This document shows positions 46,946 through 58,900 of a DNA stretch of 64,000 nucleotides, piece by piece (position 1 is the first letter of the stretch; each line of letters opens with the position of its first letter). The translations under genes and the position numbers were made by a program. The notes under the pieces are model-generated. The model did not search any database. It was not told the DNA's origin and saw only the letters and a program-made list of their open reading frames with translations. The stretch is from NCBI GenBank assembly GCA_009767595.1, contig VSDK01015592.1, positions 272,211 through 336,210 of the forward strand. Reading direction: 5' to 3'. This stretch comes from Symbiodinium kawagutii. Taxonomy: Eukaryota; Sar; Dinophyceae; Suessiales; Symbiodiniaceae.

Positions 46946-49900
46946 GGTCGTCGTCGTCGTCGTCATCGTCGTCGTCGTCGTCGTCGAAGACGTCGTCGTC
47001 GTCGTTGCTTGTGCATAAACCGTCATCATCCAGATAACTCAGGATTACAATCATTTTCATCAGTGTTTCCCGTTGGCATGGTCTCCTTCATAATCATCTC
47101 CATTCTTATCGTCGTATTCATCCTCGTCCCTATCCTCAGTGTTAGCTGAAGCAGCACTTGAAAAGATCTATGCCAATTACGGCAGGTCTTGCTACAGATA
47201 ATTCTGACCCACATTGTATTGTCATGGTGGGCATGTGACATGATAGTCCAGCACATGCTGCATGTGCGGTTTGAAGTTGCGCAAGTCTTCCCTAGCCTTA
47301 GTTGCATCGAAAACAGTTCAAAACACAGCCTTCAATGTTGACAGCTGTGACCACCGAGTATTGTCTGCAGATCAACTGTCTCTTCTGACTCACACAAACA
47401 CACACTGCAAATATTTGATTTTGCATATCCCTCCACTTTTCTGTTTTCCCCCGCAGCAACATCATCATTGTCAGCAGTATGCATGCATTTTTCGCTGGAA
47501 CCAAATTGTTTTTCGACGCATGCTATCTTGGCCTGCGACACCCAGTGTAAGTAATTTAATTAGGCTTAAATAGACCATAAACACATCAAATTGCAGGGGT
47601 TACATCCCTCGCGAGAGATCCATGATTCACTATCCTTCCAACTGATCATACTTGATGGTAAAGCACCAGTTTACCTAGTTGATAACCTCCAAGTTGGTTT
47701 GTTTCTGGTGGTTTCATAAAATGGGGGTACCCCACATCATCCAAGTCATGAATCATCTATGTATATAAATAAACCAGCTACAGGTGGGGTTCCCTATTTT
47801 GAGAAACACCCATAAACGGATCTGGCATTGAGATGATGGTCGAAACCGCTAACTGTGCTGAAAAACCACAGGAGGAAACCTGGTGGTCCTGCATAGACCT
47901 ATGTTTTCCTTGCCATCAACATGCCATCGCATGGCGCATGGGCATTGGGGGTTTCCCTACGTTGGGGCTACGCTCACACATGGTGTTTTTCCTCAGAACA
48001 GCGTTTGATATGGCTGAACTGATGTCATTTTAGATATGATTTACCCACTTGCACATTTTCGTAAAATCCTTTCTTCAAGTTCATGGGAACTAATGAACCA
48101 ATGGTTTAATATTTGTGTTATTTTCCCTAGTTTTTCTTTATTTCAACTGATGATCCAATGGAAAATCCACCATTGTTTTCAGAAAACCCAGGGAAATCAT
48201 CCATTTCTGTTCAACCAGCATCTATGTTGGTTATTTTCCCTAGCCATTCTTTCAACCGATGATCCTCCGTTCTTACGCGTGGTGCTCTACCAATGGCGTC
48301 CGGCGCGGTGCAGGACGCCGATACGCTGTTTAAGAACGGTCAAGATCTGGCAGGCGTAGACGACACTGGTGGTCATCGTGGGTCCAAGATTGTCATCAAG
48401 GCGGGCACGGAACAAGGTGACGCTCGGTTGAACATGGGTAGTAATAGGTTTAACCATGTTTAATGGTTAATAATGGTTGATAATGGTTAATAGTGGCTAG
48501 TAATGGTTAATAATGGTTAATAATGGTTGATATTGGTTAACAGGTGGTTAGGAATGGTTAATAGTGGTTCGTAATGGTTGATAGTGGTTGATGATGGTTA
48601 ATAATGGATTAATAGTGGTTAAGAGTAGGGAATGATAACCAACAATGATGGTTTAACTAACACTGGCTGGTGGTTTCATCTTTTATGTTTTCACCAGTAA
48701 TTTTTAACAAACGGTTGGTTGACGAATATTGTTTTTTTTTAGGGGCTGAAACCACCAACCAGAACATGGCTGGCTGGAAATTCCACCATTTGTTGGAAAA
48801 ACTAAACTGTGGGAAATCATCCACTTATGGTGGATTCTCCCTTGCCATCTTAATATACTTTTAATATACCAGAGGCTAAACTACCAATACATCATCATCA
48901 TCGGCAGCGCTCTGACAAGTCATGTCACGGCTGAGCAGGTGGCAGCTTTGCAACCACGGCTACGGAACCCTAAGAACCCCTAGACACAGGGTGACACCAG
49001 CCCAGGAGCTGGCAACGTCACCGCAGAAGAAAGGGAGAACCCGCAGCCCGATCGCTTTCACAATCTACGGCTTACGAGCCTCCCACCCCACCCTACCACG
49101 TGGCTCTTGCACGTTGGGCACCCCATTGGTCACTCACAAAAATTGCGCTAAAGTGTCACTCACTCAGATCTAAGCACGGCGGCACTCACAGAGGCACATG
49201 ACTGCGGTCACATAGGTTCAAAAGTATGTTCACTCAGGTCCGTGGTGTCACTCACAAAGACCCAGTTTCACTCCCTATGTTCCCACTCACTGATCTGAAA
49301 GAAGCAGTTTGCACCGTGCAACCAGGATCTATTGATCATGCACTATCTTGGCCAACTGGTCCACCAGCTCCTGCAACTCGCGCTCATTCCCTGAGCGAGG
49401 GGCAGTTCCATGTTTGATCTTTCCACCAGCCTTTTGCATGGTGCGCAGCAGCGCGTCGAGGACTTCTTGCATGTCAGCGCTCACTGCGAAATGGACTTTG
49501 CTCACCCTTTTGTCAAAGCACCTCTTCACCTTGGCAATGAAGATTTTGTCCACTAGATCGGACACAGCCTTGACGCTCTGGAAGTGATCCTCCAGGATGG
49601 TGGTGTCAGCAGCTGTAGCTTGGCCATCTCCGACTGCCACTTTGATCATAGCGGCCCAGCTGTGGTATTGTGGCTCGCCGAGTTCGTCCAAAGCCCGTGC
49701 ATTCTTGGAGTCCCGAGCTGCTTTTGATTTTTCTGTGAAGGATCTCGTCGCTTCCTGTGCCTCACTGACATACGATGAATCTTTGGCTATCACAATCGTT
49801 TTGAACACGGCTGACTGGAGCTCACGAATTTCCAGCGAATGTCGGAGCGACAACTGCGACAAGAGGACAAGCAGCTTTCCGACCATCGTCATGTCAAGTT

Positions 49901-52900
49901 CTTGCTTTGCCTCTGCGCGAGGCTGCTTGGCTGCTCGAGCATTGTTGGACGCCAGCCACCCGTCCATGCTTGGCACAAAACGGGGCCAGGAAAAAGAAAC
50001 ACTAGGCAACTGACTAAGACGACTCTGGGCCATCAACATGAGTAACAATGCAACGAAGCACTGCATCCAAATTAACATGTTCTTTGGAGCAAAAGGGGCA
50101 TAACAATTCTGGGGGATCAACAGCAGTTTGCACAGTAGAACAGCCTTTCCCTCGACATCGCTTATGCAAAAAAGATCTCTGCACATGCCTTTGTGCACCC
50201 CTCCTGTCTGCAAACACATTCCTACACCAAGGGCAAACATTGGTGATCGCCGTTTGCTTGGCGATGCTCTTTTCACCGTGAGTCCCACCCTTAGTGAGCG
50301 TCTTATGGACTGTGAGCGCCTGCCATGTGGGAAATTGGGCGGCGCATGCTTCACCAGTGTCCAACAAACAGTCACACACAAAAATCTGATCATGTTCAAC
50401 CAGAGGCCATCTTAATATACCAGAGGCTAAACTACCAATACAACGATAATGTGAGGGCCAGCTGTTAGTAAACCAACAAGTTCTCCAAACTGCGAAGCTA
50501 CTGTCTTCTTTTGTTTTTTCGTTGTCATCGCTGCTCTCTTCATTTTGCTTCTTGTCGTTGTCGTCGTTGTCGATGTTTTTGTCGTTGTTGTTGTGAACCA
50601 CTATCAACCACCATTGTTCACCGTTATATTCAGCCTTATGAACATTGATGAACCATTCACCACCAACTTATTGTTGCTGTTTTTATTGCAGCTGTGTCAA
50701 ATAGAATGTCGGAAGATATGGGGTTTCTCCATGATATAAGTCTGCCGCCTGATAGTCTGGTAGACTCAATGCGCTTCGCCTGATACGATGTCAGTAACAT
50801 GGCTATATGGTGGTTTCTCAAAATAGGGTACCCCAAAAATGGCGGGTTTACTACTATAAATGACTATAAATGGATGATTTGGGGGTACCCCTATTTTGAG
50901 AAACCATCATATGTCAACTAGATTGTATGTTTCTCAAAAATAGCCGGGTTACTACTATACAAATGATTACCATTAGATGACTTGGGGGTCCCCCCATTTG
51001 AGAAACACCCATATACCAGATAGACTGCCATTAAGAATGTCAAGTAGATACGCCAAATAGATCCATATAGAATGTGAGAAAATGTGCCAGATAGAATGTC
51101 AGATGATATGTCAGATAGTAGTACGCCAGTTTGTATACCAGATAGAATGCCAGAAAGAATGTTAGAACATGTCAGTATATACACGCCGGAAATTATGTCA
51201 AGTTGGTATGTGATGGTGGGAATCACTCGAAGTAAAGTAATTGTTGATTGGGGAGTGTGAAGGTTGGCAAGTTCCTTTTCGAGTGAGCAACACATGATGC
51301 TTCGATGTTGACATCTTTTGGACGTCTTGCCATTGGGGATCTACCTGCCTCAGCACCAACATCGCAGTCAACCGGAATATCGATCACATATACTTCTTCG
51401 TTTTTGACCTTGCAGTCGATTTTTCAACGCATTTGAAGTCCACACAGAGCACATTGCACACATATTATCAAATATCATGAACATTTAGGGACGACATAAG
51501 ACTGTACCAATAGAGGCGACTGATTGGATTTTATGCGACAAACCTGGTGCCCAGCCCTTGCTTCACAGGTCCCTGCAACGATAGAAGGACTGAAGGTGCA
51601 GCTGCTGAAACGATGCGCGCCATGACACATTGACGATGTCCTGTAGGGGCTTAGTTATTTCACAGCACTCATTGATACTCGTATGGTTTAGAATAGTGGT
51701 CAATATTATGGGACAATCAAGTTCATTGATCGGCTTGTTCTAGTCCATCATTCGGAAATGCAGCTATCAACAAACCAAGTATCAAGCAACCAGCGAAACA
51801 AGTTTCTTGACACTGTAAAACCAGGACCTTTGCTTGGAGGATAACCAGGTACCCTTGGAACCGACAGGAATCATATGACTACAACTGGTTTGTGCAACTC
51901 ATCTAGGCGTTTCTCGGGCCATAGAGGTCCCCTTAGTCAATCATTTTTGATGGTCCCCTGGCGCTTAAGCAACCACCCATGCAGTGAAAACAGGCTGAAG
52001 CTGGCTGAAGTACTTGGCTGTCATGAACTGCAACTCCTGAATCGCCTCACATTAGGCTCTGTCTCTGGACGATATGGTGGTATTTGTTGAGAAAAATAGT
52101 GCTCAATAGTAATACTTTAAACATAGGCGATGATCAACGCACAAATGATTGCTAGTGATGGTAACTGATGGTTAATAATAGGTGATAATCAACAGCACAA
52201 ATGGTTGAACAACTAGTTGGCTTCTAAGATTTGGATTATTTTCAACCACAGCGGATCTCTGGAGATGATTCTCTGATCAGGCCCAGGAAAAAACGATAGT
52301 CACCGGCGAACTGGACGGCTATGCTGCTGTATCAGGTTGGTCCCTGTTGGTTATTGCCTTTCGTGGTTGATCACTGTAGTAGCTATGATTCAACCATTCA
52401 TCATCCACACTTAAGGTTTGATTATGTGATGGTGAACAATGGCTACTAATTAACGATGAATAAAGCTGGTTGATTTATGAACTGGTTTGTGGGTTCAAAC
52501 TTGTTTTTCCCACAATGGATGGTTCATGGATGGTTGATTACTTTTATGGATATTACCATTGCGGGTTCATTACCAGATGATTGGTTCATTACCAGATTAT
52601 GATTTATGGATATGGTGGTTTCTCAAAATAGGGAACCCCCAAATCATCCTTTACTAAGCAGTTATAGTAATAAACTCAGCAATTGTTTGGGTCCCCTATT
52701 TTGAGAAGCACCCATATACCCATAAAGTTACCATTGTCTGGTTGGTTGGTTGGTTCAGTGATATTCTTCGGTGGTTCAACCACCAACCAGACAACTCTTG
52801 GGCCCCAGACTCGGTACCCGAGTCGTTGATGGGTTCACTCACCTTGAGGTGGTTCAAGCACCAAGCAGTTACACTCTGGTAAACTAACATACAGAGTGGT

Positions 52901-55900
52901 ACCCCCCACTTAGCTAACTTAGCTTATAACTAGGGTAACTACCACTTCTAGAAGATATAACTGATATAACTAGACTTGGGTGGCTTATAAACCAACTGAT
53001 AACTAGTGGGCACCACTCTGTAGCTAGCTGGAAAATCACCGTATTCTACAGAGAAACCCTGGGAAACCATGAGTAAAGATGGTGGATTTTCTCCAGCCAG
53101 CCATGTTAGATCACCAGAGGATAAAGCCTATTATCCCCTATTATTAACCATTAATGAGCTATTAAATTACTTGATCCCGTAGTGAAACCTTGGGGGAAAC
53201 CACTACCCAGCTAGGTTGACCACGACTGCCTTGCCTCATTCGTCAGGCGGCGAAGCGTTTGTCGGGCTACGTCTATGATCGAACGCGCGTGTGCTTGACC
53301 GCTTGCTACAACAGCAAGCAGGCGATCGTCGCAGCAGGTGCGTTGCTAGCTGGTGATTCTCAGGGAGCGATGAGCTTCGCCAGGGGTATCCCTAAATCCC
53401 TTCAAAGGGGGAGCTAAAGAGCTACAGGGAGTGGTGAAACCAGATGGTAGTCGATGTGCAACCAGAGAATGGCACAGTTGGGTGGGAAAATAACGCCAGT
53501 TGTATGGATGGTTGGTTGTTGTTACCACTTCAGTTGTATATCTTTTTTTTCACCAGTGAACATTGGTTATTACTGGTTGGCTATAACTGATTGAATATCA
53601 CTGATTATCACTGGTTATAATGGTTGGTTGAACATCACTGGTTGTTTTGGTAGCCGGTGATTGATCAGCATGGTTATATCTAAACTAGCAACCAGTTGAG
53701 CAAGCATGTTGGAACTATCTGTTGGCGAATATTTTGGATATGGAATCAGCAACCAGCAATGAGTATAAAATGCTACTGGCAGAGACAAGCAGCCGTTTGC
53801 CGACTACAGGGTTTCCTCTTGCGGCCATGGGTGTGGGTTGTACACGGGCTAAATGGTGCTATATGACGCACATGAATACACGAATACACAGACCAGACAG
53901 TCCGGGTATATCCTGCGCACACAACTGAACATCATTCCAGTACCAGTCTTTGCACGCGGAACTGTTCGTTCACCTTCATTCACTATCATTTGCCAGTAAA
54001 TAACCACTACTGTAGATACGAAACCACCACTTAACGAGTAGTTTGCCAATTAATAAATTATTGAGGAACCATCATTAATCACTCTACACGACTACCCATT
54101 CAAAATCAACCATTAGCATCTATCCGGTTATAGCGTATTTAGCATATTAAACCAATAAACCATTAGTATCCAACCATCGATGAATGATCATTAACCATCA
54201 TCAAACACTAACTAAGCATCATCAACAACCCAGGTAACTCTCTATGACCTAAGTGGTGACATCATCTAATATACCATTAGTATCTAACCATAGCTCACGG
54301 TTCATCGATTTTGACCATCAACTCTGGATGTCTTATACCCACCAACTTTGGTTTTTAGTGTTTTTGGGATATGATTGATTTACCATAGAACCACTAAAGA
54401 TATATTTTTAGCAAGGGATCTATAAGCCACCAAGAACTCAACGGTTGCAGTTGGATGGTCAACCGCAGCAAGGTTTGGGTGTGGAATATGTCGCCCCTTA
54501 CCTGGGACGAATGAATGACCAGAGCAAGGACTGAACCCGCTTCCGGGGCGGAGGGCTCAGGTGGGGATCCGACTGGCGATGGTTGATAGCTGGGTTAAGC
54601 TGGGGTTCATGATGGCTGATGAGTTGGTTAGTGATGGTTCATGATGGTTGGGATGGTTCATGATGGGTTCAGAAGCTGGTTCATGATGCTTGGATGATAG
54701 TTTTCAGGTTCGATGACTTGGAAGATGGTTAGTTAATGGCTGAGGTAATGATAGTTGATAAATACTAATGGTTGATAAATGGTTGATAAATGGTTGATAG
54801 ATGGCCATTCATGGGTAATAGGCTGGCAAATGAAGGAATCCTGAACAATGGTTCATAAGATGGCGAAGAAGCCTTGTTATTAATGATTGGTCGACAGTTA
54901 TCCGATGTTGATGGTTGGTAACTCGATTGCCAAAACCCGTTAATGAGCTGGTTTATATTTCAATGTTCAAGAACAGTTGTTGATCAATTGTAGTTGAGAA
55001 ATAATGGCTAAGTCTAAGTGCGCCATGACTCACAATGCCTGCAAATATGCCCGCAAAAGGCAAATAAGCTGCCAAAGAAACAGGTGAATCATTATTTGCC
55101 AGCAAAATGTCCAACATCATATAGTTGTTCATTAATTGAAAACTAATCACAGTAAAATTCATGTCAAAGAAACAGGTGAATCACAACTACTGGTGGTTGT
55201 GGCTGCTGGCGAGTGGTTGTGGTTGTCGGTGTGCACCGTCCACCGGAAGTTTGGGTCCCAAGACTTGGCACCACCGGTGGTCCGGGGCTTTCGTGGCGGC
55301 TGACCAACGATGTTGGCTTCCCTGCGGTCCAACTCGGGGGGTCCCAAGGGGGGGGTCCAAAGGGTTGATAGGAACAACTAGAACCGCCCTGGCACCAATA
55401 ATAGCTGGTTAATGGTTAACAATGGGGGATGATAACTAACAATTATGAGGGATATACCAACTATATATGGCGAGCTGGGTCAAGCTCTGAACGGACCAAC
55501 TTCATGGGGGATAATGACCAACAATGATAGGGGAAACAGCCTGGTTAATGATAGGGGAACAAGGGGGACTAAGGGTGAAGTGACCCACAGCCATATCTAA
55601 CATAGCTGGCTGATGCTGGCTGCAAGATCTAACAATGACTAATGGTTTCCAAGGGGGGTTGTCTAGATGGTGATTGTCCAGTGCCATGTTTGATCACTGA
55701 AGTGTAGCACTAGTCATATCGAAGAACATAGGGAAGACGACCATAAAGAGTTGGCAAATAAATTACTAGTTCGCCAACTACTGTTGTTGACTATTGTTGG
55801 TAATATAGCCTAATTAACTGCAAATGTCCAGTACTAGCTACACTACTACTTAACCCCAATAATGCAAGTATTTGAATTTCACAGCAAAAACCAAAAGATA

Positions 55901-58900
55901 GGGGCACTGTTCACAGCAAATTTAGCCACTCACCATCGCGAATCGGGATAACCATTGAATCGGATTACCACCATGTTTTTTCCTCAGCAACTAGAGGGTA
56001 CGCAGTTACACAGCTGATATCTTGGTGTAATGTCTCCAACCTCCTTGAACCAGTCTCCACCAACCAATCAGTAGCGGCAGTCATGGGGCTATGGGTCAAG
56101 CTCTTACCCGACCAACAACGGGGGATAATGACCAACAATGATAAGGGAAACAGCCTGGTTAATGATAGGGGAACCAGGGGGACTAGCCGGGTGAACTGAC
56201 CCACAGCCATGGGTCGTGTTGCCTCAGGATGGCTTCGCTGAATGCCTCCAGATGCAGGAAATCATGCGTGGCCTTGGCAGCGAGACGCGCGTGATCGTAG
56301 CATCGATCCGCGACGTGGCTACTATCAAAGCGCTGGCGCGGAAAGGCCGCGGTGGACGGATGATGACCATGGGGTGATGAGCTTGGGAAGCCCATGTTTT
56401 TATGGGTTATAAGCCATGAATAGTGGTTAATAATGGGGGATCATGAGCAACAATAATGGTTAAACTGTTAAACAACTACTGGTTTCATATATTTTTTTAT
56501 TTCCCCAGTAGTTATTAATAATGGATTGGTTGACTCATATGTTTAATCGGGGTTGAAAACACCAACCAGTTATATAGTTTTTTAAATAGGGGATTATACG
56601 GGGTTCTGGGGGGTTGTAACCAAAATAATCAACCCAATGATGGTTTCTCAATGGTTTTGTAGGGGGGTTATAATGATTGATACTAGGGGGGAATCACCAA
56701 CAATAAGCAACATGATGAATGATGAAGGTTTTTTGCAGGCTGTATTTATAGGGGTTGTAACGATTATATGATAAGGGTCAACAACAGGGGAGAATCACCA
56801 ACAACCAAGATGATGAATCATATAGTTTAAAGGTTTCTAGCGGGTTATAACCATCAATGATGCTTCCAAAATAGGACGTAATCACCAACAAAGTTAGGCT
56901 TAAACAACTACAAATTGATAGTTGATGCATGATGAATGGCAATCGCTATAGGTGAATCATATGGCTAATGATGAATGATAGTGGCTCTAGACTACAGGTG
57001 AATGATATAGCCAATGGTTAATGTGTTGATCAGGTTTGTGGCCATAGGTGAATGATTTAAGGCGGTGCGATTAATTAATGGTTCATGATATATGGTAGTT
57101 TCTCAAAATAGGGACCCCCCCAAAAATGGTTGGTTACTTGGTTTATTGCTAATAATGACTAAGAATGGATGATTTGGGGGGTCCCCTATTTTGAGAAACA
57201 CCCATATGAGTAATGGTCGATGAGATGGTGAACATAGATCATTATTTGGTTACTGCATGGTTCCTAATAGCCATAGGATGATGAGGTGAGTGCAAGGTGC
57301 TTCATAAGTCAACGGCATGCTGATCAACAAGGCGTTAGATGGTGATTAAGCAAATCATATTACTACTAATGTTCTTACTGCTACTTCTGCTAGTACTACT
57401 ACTACTGCAACTCCTGCTACTAGTACCACTACTTCTACTGCTAATGCTAATACTAATCCGAATACTAGTACTAATGCTCCTATTGTCACTATTACTACTA
57501 TTACAGCCATTACAACTATTATTATTACTACAATTACTACTGCTATAATTGCTCCTACTACTATTACAACTATTACAACTAGTACAACTATTACAACTAT
57601 TACAACTAGTACAACTATTACAACTATTGAAACTAGTACAACTATTACAACTATTACAACTATTGAAACTAGTACAACTATTACAACTATTGCAGCTATT
57701 ATTAACACTACTACTACTACTGCTACTACTACTGCTACTACTACTGCTACTGCTACTCTTGCTACTACTACTGCTACTACTACTGCTACTGCTACTGCTA
57801 CTACTGCTACTACTGCTACTACTGCTCTGACTTGAACTAATTGATGCAATCGCTATTGCCCTTGTCTGAATTTTGCACATCGCTGTCAGGCTTGGACACC
57901 TTCACCTTCTCCCCGAAAGTGGCCAGACAACTTGTGGAGGAACTGGGGAACTCGGGTGGCGAAGGGGGCAAAGATTTGATACGTTTCCGTATGTACAAAT
58001 AGATATCACACAGACATATCACACATACATAGCTAATTGGCTACAGTGAGAATATGAAGACATGCATCACTTCAATGGCAGGTCTTGAATGAACACCATC
58101 CAGAATGGCACCATTCTGGGTCGGTGAGAGATTGATTAGCAAATAGTCCATATCAAACCAGATTCTTGACCATCGAATTGATGGCTGAATATCAATGGTC
58201 AATAGTGGTTTGATATCTCTCATAGTCATTCGGATATTCGTAAGAGATGTTTATTAATTATTGGTTGATCATGGTTTTTCATGGTACCTATGGATTTGGT
58301 TCATAGCCTTGCAATGTTCAAAAGGATGGGTGAGCTTTTTCTTTTTGATTTTGCTCATGAGTACCTTACCGTTGCTTGGGAAGGAGCTGGTTGGAGCCAG
58401 GGGTATCCATACATCCCTTGAAAGGGGGAGCGGTTTGGAGCTACCAAGAGTGGCCACTAACCAAATGTCGGGCACATAGAATAGATTATGAAGCAGAAGC
58501 ATTCATATCACTTCAAGCTATGAACCGTGCTGCGCAACGATGCTCGGTCTCAGTAGTCTGAGACAGTCTGAATACATTTGAAGCGTTCATCATAGCATGT
58601 ACGTTTTCCAACAATGAAAGATTTGGGAAAAGGGATCTAACTACTCGAGGATGGCGGCGATGTTCCCATTTATTTCACACGCACATATTCCTTTCATTTT
58701 ACTTCTGTGGGACTGCCCATTCCCATGCCATCCTCCGATAGCTGGTTGCTCTCCTTCCTCAAGATCTGTTTATTTGGGATGGTGGTAGCCATTGTGGAGA
58801 ACGCCAAAATTATGGTTCATCCACCCATTTGTTGGTGGGTTCGTATTGGCCCACACTCATATCTGACCAAGATGGCCATTCAGTGCATCTGATCTTGTCA

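Larger units (their letters stand above)
48892..50411 (-). mobile_element. 5'-truncated LINE-like retrotransposon remnant inside transaldolase intron 6
   Basis: A 1.5-kb block of unique, GC-balanced sequence interrupts the AT-rich intron. It is flanked by a 31-bp identical direct repeat (48861-48891 and 50412-50442). On the minus strand it holds three zinc-finger-like Cys/His clusters followed by a helical charged domain and a roughly 440-nt 3' region ending in GATGATGAT. Long variable target duplications, 5' truncation and a short 3' simple repeat are hallmarks of target-primed reverse transcription. No reverse transcriptase domain remains. Assignment to dinoflagellate LINEs is from memory of similar Cys/His-plus-helical proteins and is not proven. 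Confidence 0.7.

Noticed and set aside
50406..50607. Asn/Asp-rich N-terminal part of the 197-codon minus ORF
   Set aside because: It lies outside the LINE-like insertion, across the target duplication, so it is host repeat DNA read in frame by chance.
55180..55390. GC-rich island in transaldolase intron 9 considered as an exon
   Set aside because: Exon 9 (SKD) joins exon 10 (GFAE) directly in the right phase and family order, leaving no room for it. It is probably intronic or repeat sequence.
57335..57880. Minus-strand 181-codon serine-rich ORF
   Set aside because: Produced entirely by the CTA/CTG trinucleotide array; the neighbouring frames and strand are equally open.
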